A stretch of DNA of 64,000 bases from Ramazzottius varieornatus (Eukaryota > Tardigrada > Eutardigrada > Parachela > Ramazzottiidae). Every line of letters starts with the position of its first letter. The stretch's first letter is position 1. The notes below the pieces were generated by a model. The model had not been told where the DNA came from and searched no databases. It saw only the letters and a list, made by a program, of their open reading frames with translations. The stretch is from assembly GCA_001949185.1 (NCBI GenBank), contig BDGG01000002.1, forward strand, positions 2,099,145-2,163,144, written 5' to 3'. A program made the position numbers and the translations under genes. Positions 27,601-38,922 of this stretch are shown here, piece by piece.

Positions 27601-28131
27601 AAAACGGAGATTGCCACTAAGGCAGCTTCTTCCCACACCTTTGACAAGGACGACGAGCCAGAATGGATTTGGAAAGACATAAATACCTTCGCCGAGGATC
27701 GGTATGAGTCCGTTCCTGGCATTAACGGTTCGTACCACTTCAAGCTTCATCGTGACGAGGAGCGCGGTGTCATTCTTCGACACTGTGCCAAGGAAGGAGG
27801 ACCAACAACCGAAGTGCTGATGGAGGCGGCAAAGAACAAGACGTCCATCGTGCGGACCCGCAAACTGGTACGACAAGCTCCCGTCAAAGTTCTTGAGACC
27901 GGTGGGTTCTCCGCAACGAGAGCCAAAGAACTGCTGAAACAGTTACTGGAATATGTCACTTACAACAAACAAGACGAGTGGAGGAAGTTTATTACCACAA
28001 ACGCCCCTGCGCCACCTTCAGTTGCTGTTCCAAAGCGAAGGACTGCTCCGGCTCCTCCAAACCCGCCTATGCCCCGTCCTTCGTTACAGCCTTCTGTTCC
28101 TGCACCACCCAAGCGTCAAAGAAAAAAGTGA
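24692..28131 (+). pseudogene. transposase-like gene with BED finger and DUF7869-like domain, decayed
   Basis: Plus-strand pieces in the right order for a eukaryotic transposase-derived gene. First is a BED-type zinc finger (MANVKGPAWKYFE...VKCGFCGK, then a +1 frame change, then VDHLLKRC). An acidic segment lies at about 25171-25500. An exon at about 25735-26278 contains TAFPLDRQRNARFLF. Exon 26651-26960 has a CKVCDKL pair, and a small exon at 27038-27121 contains SFDFASL. The long final exon 27217-28131 carries YADNCTGQNKNRF and HFLPPGHTKFSPYAFFGLLKR, hallmarks of DUF7869, a probable RNase H-fold catalytic domain. It ends in a Pro-rich basic tail. Lesions are the BED frameshift, an in-frame TAA at 25919-25921, and a frame change near 27095. 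The intact final exon could still be expressed, but the whole looks like a decayed copy. Confidence 0.65.
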
Positions 28132-29744
28132 CTCCGATTTTTCTGCATTCTCCCGCTTCAGTTACTTCTTGCAATTACATCGTTTTACTGCACCGCATTT
28201 CTACTTAAAAATGGGTAGTTTAACATTTGCGTAAGTTTCATTTCTCCATAGAATCTCGCGCGTTTGTCTCCAATAGAATCTTCCAGCCTCGCTGAATAAC
28301 CTGCCACCTTAAATATTCCCATTCACCTCCTTACGTTTTATCTTCGTTGAATTCGAGAACAATGCTACCGCGAGTTATGCGCAGCAGTTCCCTACCGAAT
28401 TTAGTGCCATGCTTCCCATCCAATTTTGCACTAAATTTCATGTGAAGGCGGCATCGGCTTCCCACGGGCAAAAAACAGTGCATACGCCCTTCCTTTTGGG
28501 GTGAATTTCAGCGTAAATTTTCAACCACCCGTTGTTTGTTCATTACCGCACCAAAGTGCACCGAATTGAACCTTTGATACAGTTCGATATTTCGAACAAC
28601 TTCATGTCATAAAAGATCGATTCCCAGCCAAAATACTTTGGACGCATTCTCGCATGGAGATACCCATATGTTCCATGGTAGCGTTGACAGAAAATACCAC
28701 ACGCACGATGCGACCATAGCGTGTACCAACGCCATGATACTGACACGAGTTTTCTGCTGGGACACATTTAGATTGAATCCTGACGGCTTGAATGTTTGCA
28801 GCGGAACGATGACAGTTTTGTAAAAGTATGGAGGACAACGGCTCCATAAAGAACGATTGGTACCACGGCAATGCATGACACCATCACCTCGCCAAATCCA
28901 GCTGTTACCAATGGCAAGCAGATTGGTGGACGAGCTAAACGAAATCTGGAGCCAATCCCCCAGCCAATCAACAAAGTAACCGTAACACCACAGAGCCATA
29001 CAGCTGCTCAAAATCGACCGCTGATCTCTAACGAAACAACGTCACGGTAACGATGTGGATAAGCAACAGCGAACATCCTGCTGATGGCCAAGGCAAGTTC
29101 CGCAGTATTCGTCAAGATCAGCGGTCCGAAGGTCGGATACCTCGTTTAAAAGATTCGTACATGTATGCTGGCCTGGACCAAATCTCCAGCCCATTCTGCT
29201 CAAGCAAGCAAGATCCAAAAGTTAGACGTTTCGTGCTGGGAGAAATTTTTGCGAAGAGAGCTAATGAACCAAACTGTGCAAATTTTTCGAAGTAAATTCG
29301 GAGCAAGCAGGAACACCCAAACCAGAAAATACAACAGGCGAAAGTTCTGCGATGTCAGGACTATTTGTACAGCTATTACGAGTCGTACGAGTCGAGGACG
29401 AAAGTCTTGGACCCGGAGCGTTCGACAACTAGCCTTGTGGTGTTATCACTGTTTTACCTTTACGGGCTTGTTGCAGCTGCGCCACCTACAACAGATTCAG
29501 ATAACACCTGGGTGCAGCTTTAGGTGAAGCCACCGAAACTTAAACTAGCTAGTGGTTCTGACCACTGGGAAGGCCGAGCAAAGGAGGCAAAAGATTATAG
29601 GCCACACATTTCTACTGCGTTACGTTGCAGTTGCGAGTAAAAAAATTCTGTTGCCCGGATCAAGTTACGCATTTGTTTTCAGTACAGAGTTTTCGATATG
29701 TGAAAGCTCGAACAATCTGATCGTTCATTGATATCTCGACAGAC
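28132..29744. other. 1.6 kb intergenic region with weak GPCR-like traces
   Basis: No intact gene. On the minus strand at about 28600-29010, hydrophobic stretches (PLVTAGFGEVMVSCIAVVPIVLYG; HMGISMRECVQSI) appear in different frames and could be a degenerate receptor. The second stretch is shared with a copy near 23037 on the plus strand. Nothing firm is seen from 29.05 to 29.74 kb. Confidence 0.3.
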
Positions 29745-31670
29745 TTAAAAAGGCCTCGCTTCGCTCGGCCTGAAAAGACAAAAAGGCGGACTTACAGTTG
29801 TTGGGTCAATTTCGTAATGACACGAATAGAAGTTCCGCGCAAAAGCGCTAATTATCAGCAGCTGATCCACCTGACAAGCTGTTGGTTTAAGGTCAGCAGG
29901 CGCGTTTCTCGGTACCAAGCCGGCGCACCGCGCGACGTCAAACGAAAGAAATCTGCTGCAAATTTCCTCCTTCCCAAACACCGACCCTGTCACGTTGGCA
30001 TTAATGACTTGCTCGGCGTGCAGGGAATAGTCAAGGCAGTTAGCAAGCCTAGTCCGAACCAGCTTGTCGTCCTTCGGGTTGGTGCACGCGGCCGAAGCCT
30101 GGACGAGATCTGCGAAAACCGTACGAAAGCCGTTAATTTGCACTCGGAAACGACGAACAAACAGAAAAGGATACCATCCAGATCCAGCTGTCCATCCTCC
30201 GCATTGCTAAGGTAGATCGACCGAAGGCGGTCCAGACTGGCCAACATTGGCTCTCTGGTCCGACTAGTAATTGTGGCTGCCGTGGTACTCGAAACAGGCA
30301 TACATTCCGGCCACTAAAATAAAACCCAAAATCAAAACTCTTCAATTAAGTGCGCTGATAAACAGTTCGAAGAAGACAAAACTCACATTGGCTTTTAGTC
30401 TTTGCGCCATGAGACAGCGGGTGGAGAGTGGTGCACGAGGTCTGTCTGCAGAGGCAGTGTTGAACTCTCGATGAAAACAAGTCTGCCAAGTCAGGCCAGC
30501 CGGAACAGCGAAGGCCGGCTCCGTATCCAGGACTTCCTCACTGTTGAAAGTTTCTTCGGTCCTGTCCAGCAGTCCGCGCAGAGCATTGGCCTTCTTCACT
30601 ATCGTGGTACCCGAAGCACTATTATTCGCCAGGAACGCTATGATCATACTGGGCAGCTCCGTAAAAGGTACTTCACGGTTCCACCTGACCAAGTTACACG
30701 CCTCTTCGTTCTCAAGCTCGGTTTTGTCAGCAACCGTAGTGACTGGTGGTAAAGTAGCTGCCTCGCGCTCGACATCGTTTCTTGTCTTCCATGGAGTAAA
30801 AGTTTTCCATATCCGAGTAGGTACTTGGTAACTTTCTGCTACTGGAGAAGGTGTAGGGATGATTGGTGTGCCGATTGGAACCACCCTTTTCCCATTACTC
30901 CATTGACCAGTTGGCCTATTGACCGCAGTGCGAAACTCGTCCGACTGCGAAGGCGAGTAAGTTTCAGGGTGGCTGCCCTGTGTCTGCGGGTTCGTGTTAT
31001 CCGTTACGTCCTTGTTGCTACTACCGAATTTCTTCCCCAGAAGCTTTGGCAGATGCTTGCCGGCCATTGTCAAGGCGGGTATCAAGTACTTGCCGTATTT
31101 GCTGAAGGCGTCTCCTAGCCCTGACTTGGAGCTACCTTCTTCTCGGTGTTCAACTGATCGCTCAGAATAATCGTCGTATCCGCTAGAAGGCTGGTATTTT
31201 GAGCTGGAGGTACCACTGCCACTGGAGGAATGGGAAAGGAGGTCTTTGATAGATTGAAATATTCCTCCCGAAGAGCCGCGGGGTGTCTTCGTGCTTGCGG
31301 GTATGTACGAGTCGTCATAGTCATCGTTCCACCCTGACCGACTGTTCCCACTGGATGCGTACCTGGTTGTAGTCCGCCGAGAAGAGTAAGAGGAACCGTA
31401 AGGCGAACCGTAGGAGTAATCCTCGTCGTCTGGCCGCGATGAAGAGGCAGACGTACGACGGTTTGGATGATATGTTCCGGCAACAGGGTTTCCGGAGGGA
31501 TAAGTTGCTTCTCTATAACCGGTATCTGTGGGGCGAGAGTTATATACATCTTCCGTATCGCCACTTGCTCGTCGACCTTGGACATAGTAGCTTGGCCTGA
31601 ATAGACTCACAAAAACTATACCAACTGCAGCGAGGAAGCTGCGAAAAGGAAAACGGGAAGTGACCACCAT
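29745..31670 (-). CDS. large secreted low-complexity protein with Cys-rich C-terminus
   Basis: Three exons join in frame to 595 residues: 30387-31670, 30175-30313 and 29745-30109, with GTGAGT and GTATCC donors. A signal peptide (FRSFLAAVGIVFVSLF) is followed by about 230 residues rich in Ser, Tyr, Gly, Arg and Asp (runs such as YSYGSPYGSSYSSRR). A short hydrophobic/basic patch (KYLIPALTMAGKHLPKLLGKK) comes next, then a Thr/Pro linker. The final ~230 residues are helical with regularly spaced cysteines (EACNLV, TCFHRE, RCLMAQ, PECMP, AACTNP, ANCLDY, EICSRF, ARCAG, TACQVD, YSCHY). This suggests a disulphide-bonded extracellular domain joined to a disordered, tyrosine-rich part, perhaps cuticular or matrix. 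No named family recognised. A 26 nt GT-AG stretch at 29770-29795 is too short to be a likely intron, so I read through it. Confidence 0.7.
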
Positions 31671-32109
31671 CTTGTTGAGCTCATCAGCAAGCGACACAGT
31701 AGTGATAGCGAAACTGGCCAAATCAAGGCACAACGGATTATTTCAGAAGATCACAAGAAGGAAAAGGAGGCCCACGGATTTAGCCGAACCATCTGCTGGC
31801 AGTTTTCGAACAAGTCAAAAAATGGAATAAGCAGAAGAAAATATGCAGTGTCTCAAAGCAATCGAGGAATAAGTATCCGTAATCATCAATGGAGCAAAAG
31901 AAAACACCAAAATTTCCTTAAGTACGTGTACTAGTTTTACTTGCTTATTCAGCCACCGTATATGTCAGCCGTTTCTGCGGGCACACATGAGTACACCGAA
32001 GTTTCTTCGAAAAGTCCAGATGGGAATCTTGGGAAGCCGTTTGCAGGGTCAAAGGTCGACTTCGTAGTGTGATCTCAGCGGCGCTCTAACTTTTCTCGTA
32101 CAGCGGGAA
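31671..32109. other. intergenic, upstream of tRNA-Phe
   Basis: Holds the 5' region of the secreted-protein gene (minus) and the 5' flank of the tRNA gene (plus). No other feature seen. Confidence 0.35.
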
Positions 32110-32182
32110 GCCGAAATAGCTCAGTTGGGAGAGCGTTAGACTGAAGATCTAAAGGTCCCGTGTTCAATCCACGGTTTCGGCA
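32110..32182 (+). tRNA. tRNA-Phe (GAA)
   Basis: A 73 nt cloverleaf. The acceptor stem is GCCGAAA pairing with TTTCGGC, followed by discriminator A. The D-arm is GCTCAGTTGGGAGAGC, the anticodon loop is ACTGAAGATCT with anticodon GAA, and the T-arm contains the conserved TTCAATC. The internal pol III promoter boxes A and B are present, and there is no intron. A T5 terminator follows at 32186. Confidence 0.97.
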
Positions 32183-32185
32183 CAC

Positions 32186-32190
32186 TTTTT
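32186..32190 (+). terminator. pol III terminator of tRNA-Phe
   Basis: Run of five T residues, 4 nt after the tRNA 3' end. Confidence 0.85.
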
Positions 32191-33146
32191 GTCTCCGCTA
32201 ATTGGTCCCATAACAATATAATTTTTAGCATCACACTAGTGCCAGGGGCTAGTGTGGGTGGCGCAAATCTTGTAGAGTTCCATTGTTAGAAACAGAGAAC
32301 CCGTTTTCAAGGTCTCATGTTCTGAGTACCATGCGTGCTATGGTACTTCCTCAAATTCAAGTGTGCCACAGGACACTATAATGAATATCACAGCACATAA
32401 TGCGTTACGGTCACGAGACTTTCGCGTCAAAGCTGAGGCCGGCGTTCTGCGAGGAAGTGCTGTATGTGTACTAAGTATCTAAAAATTTTGTGAACTTTGA
32501 ACCCTACGTACGAGGAGGCTTGATTATTCGTAAGATGCTTAGTCATGCTGGACCATTGCTATCTGTGCTCGTACCAACATATACCGGGCAAAATATGCTA
32601 TCGCTTTCAAAATAGCGTGGGATAACCCTGATAGGTAAGCTTCGGTCTCCGAAACCTCCGCCTAAGAATTCAAACAAAACGGTTTGCGAACTTTTTTAAG
32701 TTCGCAATGCTAAATCCATCACTGACGAGCGAGACAAAGTTGGCCTCTCCTTCGCAGAGGGAAGGCCCCGCTGCATCGGCGAACGGTTTCCTTACGTTCA
32801 GATCAAAAACGATATGGACGACCGTATTGCGGAAATTCAAGTTCCATTTCGCCGAGCAGAGCTCTCCGAAACATGCTTTTAAACCGTAATTCCGTGACCT
32901 CAGATTTTGACGATTCGGTACGCACTACGGCGAAGATAATAGCCTGCTGAAGCGTAATTGTCAACATCACTTGGCAACCAATACCCCGTTTTCAAGGGGC
33001 TTTTTGAGAGCTCAGAGTCTGATCTCTGCTAGTGCCCCCTCTTCGTACAATGGTAGGTAAGGACCTTTGAGATTCAGCAGTAAATACCAGAAAGAAGACA
33101 GGCATTTTTAGTAGTGTTTCTACCGTGAAAGCAGACCAAGCAATGA
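32191..33146. other. intergenic, no gene seen
   Basis: About 950 bp without convincing coding sequence. It lies between the tRNA and the 3' end of the E2 enzyme gene. Confidence 0.4.
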
Positions 33147-33947
33147 TCATCTACTTCGAACCACTTGTAAAGAGGCATCATCGTGATCTACGGCCACATC
33201 AAGGTCCACATCATCGGTCACATCGAAGGCGGTATACGACCCATTACTCGCCGTTCTTCCCGACGGCCTCACACTCTCTTCCTTGTTAACCTGAAACGTG
33301 CTCTTGACACAATACTCTTGTACCGTCGTCGGTACCTTCACCCCATCCTTCTCGGCATCCGCTTTCGATGCCTCGACCTGCTCTTTCACTGTCCGTTCAT
33401 ATTCCTTATCCTTCTGTTCTTTCCACCTTCTGTACATTATCCCGGCGTCCACATTGGCCGGACTACTGGTGTTGGGTTCACTCAGCAGGGAGATGATACT
33501 CATGATGACCGAGTGGGCGTTCTGCGTCGGATTCCAGCGTTCACAAGGAAGTTCGCCTGATCGTGTGTCGTTGCTGGCAGGGTGTAGGATACTGATGCAA
33601 ACGTTACCGTTGTCATAGATGTTGGGATGCCATATCTTGTTGACGAACTTGACGGATGGTGGGCTAAAGGGGTATTCGGATGGGAATTTCATCAACGCGC
33701 GGAAGTATCCGCCGGCGTAGAGGGTGTCTGGTGGACCGAATATGGCCACGTCCCATTCGAACATGTTGTCATCACGGAGTAGCTTTACCTGAAAGCCTTC
33801 GTTGGTTTCTTTCTGGAGGGACTGGAATTCTTGCATCAAAAGGCGGATGGCTGGGTTGTTGGAAGCGTGTTGTTTCGGTGGACGTGATCGTCCTGGACGA
33901 TGAGATCCGGAGAATAGTCCGGTTGTATTGGCATTGTTCGACGCCAT
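33147..33947 (-). CDS. UBE2R: Ubiquitin-conjugating enzyme E2 R (CDC34-like)
   Basis: Single-exon gene of 266 residues from ATG 33945-33947 (MASNNANTTG). E2-R enzymes take ubiquitin from E1 onto a cysteine and extend Lys48-linked chains on substrates held by cullin-RING (SCF) ligases. The UBC fold is clear: WDVAIFGPPDTLYAGGYF, YPFSPPSVKF, HPNI and the active-site Cys in NVCISILHP. The family-specific acidic-loop insertion follows as HPASNDTRSGELPCERWNPTQN, then SLLSEPN and SPANVDAGIMYR. The C-terminal extension keeps DAEKDGVKVPTTVQEYCVK and ends in an acidic stretch (DVTDDVDLDVAVDHDD), as in CDC34. The insertion loop is less acidic than in human CDC34, which has paired Asp residues there. The lack of introns is unusual for this window, although this exon is complete. 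Confidence 0.95.
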   Translation of the reverse strand: MASNNANTTGLFSGSHRPGRSRPPKQHASNNPAIRLLMQEFQSLQKETNEGFQVKLLRDDNMFEWDVAIFGPPDTLYAGGYFRALMKFPSEYPFSPPSVKFVNKIWHPNIYDNGNVCISILHPASNDTRSGELPCERWNPTQNAHSVIMSIISLLSEPNTSSPANVDAGIMYRRWKEQKDKEYERTVKEQVEASKADAEKDGVKVPTTVQEYCVKSTFQVNKEESVRPSGRTASNGSYTAFDVTDDVDLDVAVDHDDASLQVVRSR

Positions 33948-36146
33948 GTTTCCCAACGTTAGACCGCTCACTCAATCCAAAGTTCGTCTCGAAGGAAATT
34001 TTAGACTGAGGGGCAGTCAAAGATTATGTTCGAGGCTCTGAACTAGACAGGTAGAACCACGTAATTAACTTAGTTGGTCTAGCGGACGCATCCAAATGTA
34101 AAATCTTGAAAGATACAAGGTATGGCGCGCCTTCGCTGATTTCGTTAGCAACGAAATCCCCTTGACCCTCACTGCCGATTAAGCGTTATTAGTCGACCGT
34201 CCAAAACAACAGGAATCAGGTGTTTGGATTCAGGGTGAAGTGAATCTGACAGGCAAACCATGGAATCACCTAGCTGGAGCTTTGAGCAATTCCGTCAAGA
34301 TCGTTTGTCACTCAGAAGACGTCGTGCCTGCGAACGAAAGACACTCGCTTTGGAAGGTAATTCCAAGTAGATAATAGTCCTCCACACGACGAGCTGTTTA
34401 TGTCGCAAACGGTTGATTTAAAATTTGAGTTTGCTTGATCAACTGAAATCAGTCGTGAGTGAGGCAAAATTGCGTTTTTCGAAAGTCTCGAATACGGGAG
34501 CGGAAATGCGTGAGTTTTGCGGGGTAGGTTTGTAGACAAACTTTGCCTCCTGACTAGGCTGAAATTCATGGTTTTTTCTCTGGCTAGTCTGTCTGTCGAT
34601 ATCCCCGACACTAATAAGTATCAAGAAGCCCACACGTGAAACGCTATCTCGCAACGTGAATCACTGTGCAGGCAGGGATCAGCTGAGAAATGAAAATTTG
34701 AAATTTTGAGTCAAGTGTGCAGATAATAATCCGTTTTCGCTTTCAAGATAAGCTACTCGAGGGCAGCTTATCTTGAAAGCGGAACTTGGTAATACGCTTT
34801 CAAGATCAACACAATCAGCGGAGTTTTACGGCCTGTCGTGAGGAGGACTAATATAAATGTCTCTCAGCTGATTTTTAGCTCAACACGTCCAGCTACACTT
34901 ACGGCTTTTCCACTTCCGCAGTATGTGTGCTCTTTGGGTTTTGACGCTGCCCACGCCAAATCTGAAGCACTTCGCAGACTACACCACACTTCGAACACTT
35001 CCGGGCAAAATATGACTGCATAACCTGTAATCAGTAAGAGCAGAAATTCGAAACTGTGTGCGAGAAATTTAGTGCAGTGCAATGCGAGGTACGATGGGGA
35101 GCTAGTTATTGGCAGATTGTCCGTTGTTAGTAATCAATCAGAAGCAGTGCCCAGACTAGAACTATCAGATGCAGAGCGCCTCGGTACCCCACATAAGCCG
35201 TCTGACCTGTGGCTCGGTATAGCTATGGGAACAAGGATACCGACGGGTTGCACGCGACGACGGGTCTGTCCGATGAAGGAAACGCACCAGTGGAAACACC
35301 GTGCAATGACGTGGATGATCTGATGGTGAGCGAACCGTAGGCTTGCTAGGGAACAGATTAGACGCTGTGATGATGCTTTAGCAAGTCAGAACTCAGAACC
35401 TCGCCAGGCACGAAACCACGGACATGTGGACAGAAGAATCACAAATTTACGAGTGAAACCATATCGATCTCAACGGCGGAAGCGGTGAGGAGTGATTCGG
35501 TGTGACAGCAACCAACTAGCCAAATAGTACCTAAGTGCTGAACATATCAGCTCCTAAATGGCAGCTCCGAAGGGGCCCCAAGACGTTTTTGAATTGTAAC
35601 GAGACGGTATTCAGCAAAAACAGCAGAATACAGTCCGGTCGTTCGAAATCCGTACCAAATTTCCACATTTCTAAAACGCGAAAATCATTAAAAGTTAACC
35701 ACCCTGCGCGCCATGCTCAAACAGCTGGTCATCTACCTGTTGATTACTTGATTACACCAAGTAAGACAGGGCGTAGTGCCTGTGTTATGTAGTTATGGCA
35801 TTTAGCATGCATACTGTATGGTGAATGTATAGCGGGCTCTGAACTGAGATCCAAAACTTGGGCACGGATTTCGAGCGACTGGACTGTAAAGGGAGAAACC
35901 GCCCACTCTGTCCGTGCGAAAGTGGCGCCATCTTACGTGCGCGGCGCCCTGCGATAGGGCCCCTGCTCCATGTGGATCGAGCAGTTGATTGAACGCCCAG
36001 TAACGACCGTTGATTGGTCCGATGTGAAACTCATCATTCATCACCTTGCACAGTCTCATCAAAATCTCTCCCTCCGTTTCTGTAGTGGCGTGTCTGCAAA
36101 CCCCTGCTACATCCCTTCTGCTTGTGTTCTGAATAGGTATTGGACG
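33948..36146. other. 2.2 kb intergenic region
   Basis: No convincing gene. It contains a perfect 17 bp hairpin at 34738-34781. A likely untranslated first exon or leader of the downstream gene ends just before 36147: a 3' splice site TCTGAATAG|GTATTGG lies 10 bp before its ATG. A diverged GTGGCGCC-containing palindrome near 35930 may be an old copy of the hairpin repeat. Confidence 0.4.
34738..34781. repeat. perfect 17 bp hairpin
   Basis: Arms CGCTTTCAAGATAAGCT and AGCTTATCTTGAAAGCG flank a 10 nt loop. A third, partial copy of the left arm (CGCTTTCAAGATC) follows at 34795. A TATA-like sequence (ATATAAAT) lies about 70 bp downstream. It could be a structured RNA, a protein-binding palindrome or a small repeat. 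Confidence 0.9.
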
Positions 36147-38027
36147 ATGGTGGAAGAGGATGTCGAGATGCCGAGCCACGAAGAAGAAACTCAAAGCGAC
36201 GAGGAAGAGGAGGAGAGCAGCATCGCAACTGAACAGCCTCCAGAAGAGTCCCAGCCAACGCTCAACTCCAACGATCCCGACCAGCTGCTCCAGCTCATCT
36301 CCGACATGATCAAAGAAGAAGCCAACCCTACCGTCAACAACACCATCAACACCGTCTATCGTAATTCGGTTACAAACGAGTTGTTACATAGCGTTGATGG
36401 TTTGTTCGCAAAATGGAAAGAGGATCCCTTCTACCACCTCGGCTACCTGGACGGCAAGATCACTGCTGCCACTCAATCCAGGTCTGAGAAGTATAGTTGG
36501 GTAAAAGTTGGAGCGTTGGCCTGGGTGAAGCATGAACCTTTCGACTGGTGGCCGTGTTTCCTTCGCTCGGTGAAGAATGAGAAAGGTGTACTAAAAGTTA
36601 ACGTCTTCTTCATCGAACCACACTACAAGGGCTTCTTGAGCTACTCCAAGACCCCAAACTATAAGAGGATGGACAAATTGAGACAGATGGTGCCCCAGCC
36701 TGTCAATCCACAAGAGGAAACACGACCCGAACAAGACGTTACTCGTAGCAAGCATACCTGGCTGCGCTGTCCTTCGTACATGGATAATACCATGTTCGAG
36801 CTGGCTGAAAGGATGGCTACGATGATCAGTAAGCACAAGCACAGGATTATGACGGTAGAGAAAGGCGCGAAGAGGATCAAGTTGGATATCCTCGCTGGAC
36901 TTTATTGGTAAGGAAAGAGAATTCGGATTCGACATTGACAGCTTCACCATTGATTGTTGATTGGTCCACACAGTCCGATGAACCCGTCGCCAAAGTTAGA
37001 TGGTTTCCACGCATCTGCTTGTTCTGTCCACAGGGAGGAGCGTGGTTTCTGGGCCTGTTTTTCGCGTGGGGTAAAAACTCAATCCTTTAAGTTTTGGTTT
37101 TCTCGTTGCAGGTACGCTAACGCAATCTGGTGCCGGATGAACGGAGCTCGTGCCACCCTTGATCCTCCTCCCGCGTCGTGCGCTGAGTGGGAAGCCCACC
37201 TTTCCGAACTGGAAGACGTTTCTTACTGGCGCTTGTCTTCGGATGTCTCGACCTTCTCCACCGCGGCCCGAAAACGCAAGAAGGACGACGAGGTAATGAA
37301 AACAGAAGGAAAAATTAATCGAAAGTAAACGTGAAATGATGCATCAACTTTGGAATTTTGTAGGAAGACGACATTGAAGAAGAGTCCGCTGAAGACTGTT
37401 ACGGGTACGATTACATTCCTCTGCCAGTTCGACGGGACCCTTCGACCATCGTATACGATTCTGGCGAAACCCAAGCCATCGCTGGAGCACGAGAAGCCTA
37501 TGGCGAGGCGCTGCTGGAGAAAGTGTGCTCAGCAGAGTGCCAGCAGTATCTTCGTAGCTTGCGAGACATGGAGGCGAAGGACCCGAGGCATACGTGGAGG
37601 TCGAGAGCCCTGAAGACCAGACAGACTTGGAAGTTCCTGAAGAACATCCGGGAGATCGCTAACCCTACAGGTCCCATCGTGAGCGATAGCCAGGTCTCGG
37701 CAGTTTATCGAGCTATGAAAGTCCTTAGGCGACGCTCAGACATTAGTAACGTTTAGTAAGTAATCTTCGAACAGAACAAAATTCAAATAAAATAATAGAA
37801 TGTAAAATAACATAGAACAAGATAAAATGATATTGGTTTACAGTTTCATGAAGGACTGTTACGAAGTGTGGGTTCCCGAAGCGTTGATTTACGCTATCAT
37901 GAAAGTCAAGAACTGCTCGTACGACCAAGCTGAGAAAGAGTACCAAGCGCCACCTGCCTATACACCGGAGGAGGAAGCCGCGAACTGGCATACTGCTGAT
38001 ACCCTGTCTTTCACCGCTACACAGTAA
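36147..38027 (+). CDS. PWWP domain protein, PWWP3/MUM1-like
   Basis: Four exons join in frame to 505 residues: 36147-36907, 37112-37292, 37364-37755 and 37844-38027. An acidic N-terminus (EEEETQSDEEEEESS type composition) precedes a PWWP-like domain at residues ~115-180 (VKVGALAWVKHEPFDWWPCF, VNVFFIEPHYKGFL). PWWP domains read methylated histone H3 tails and bind DNA. The C-terminal helical region ends EVWVPEALIYAIMKVKNCSY, then QAEKEY, resembling the VLPEAIICAI...AEEKY end of vertebrate MUM1/PWWP3 proteins, which act in chromatin and DNA-damage response. The paralog assignment is from memory. At the third donor the sequence reads GTTTA|GTAAG, so intron retention adds an immediate stop (TAG), and an AATAAA lies 30 bp inside that intron. 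A shorter isoform is therefore possible. Confidence 0.8.
37786..37791 (+). promoter_or_regulatory. possible intronic poly(A) signal
   Basis: AATAAA within the last intron of the PWWP gene, just after an in-frame TAG formed at the exon-intron border. It could end a transcript lacking the last 61 residues. Confidence 0.3.
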
Positions 38028-38922
38028 CGTTCCTGACTCGTTTTTACTTCCTCCAGTTTTCTGCTCAGAAAATGAACACTACTGTTCTTCGGATGGTTTT
38101 TCTAGTTGTTTTTGCTGAGAGTAGACAAAATCGTTCCTGCTGATTATGGACGACTAAAGGTTCGTGTGTGGCCAACCTTTACGGTTGGTGCGAGTTTGTT
38201 CTCCAGGTAAATCTGTTAAACACACCTGAGAGCGCTTATTAAAACTAACTGACTCTTGATCCACTTGCTAAGCTGGTTACAAGGACAATGCCGACCACTG
38301 TCTAGGTAATCCCTAAATTACACATATTATACCTGCATGATCATAACTTGACCGACCTCAGCTTGAGTCAACCTTCGCGCGGTCCTCGTTAGAATACCTT
38401 TAGTCGGATTAATCGGTTGAGCCAAAAGACGACGACAATGTGTTAATCAAGTTATGAGGAAGTGAACGGTGAGATGCTTACAAGTGGTCGGGAAAGTTTG
38501 GTCGACACAAAAGAGCAGCGCATTTGATATGGAATATGGAGGTAATTGAATGGTGATGTCTAATTGAATTAGGAGGCAGTTGCTCGCTTGGTTTCTCACA
38601 GGTTGGGTCAGGTGACGGTCAGCAAGGTGCGGAGTAGATGCAAGAAGGAAGGTGAACCGCGATTGTAAGCGTCTCAATGTCCGATGGATAACTGCGGGAG
38701 GACCAGACAAACATGACAGCCGACAATGGGCAGACAATTGAACTTGCACCGCCTGCTGCTCCACCAGAATGACCAGCGGCCCTTACGTTAATGAACTTTT
38801 ACCCAGACAGGCCATAAAACCTTCTTCACCTGAAAGGCCGTTTGAGCGGCACAATCGCATTTCACGAAGTAGTTCTCCGGAAAAAAGTGCAAAAGTGCAA
38901 ATAGACTGAGTCAGATCAGCAT

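Noticed and set aside
29770-29795. 26 nt GT-AG stretch near the 3' end of the secreted-protein gene
   Set aside because: Too short for a normal intron; reading through gives a simple stop at 29745.
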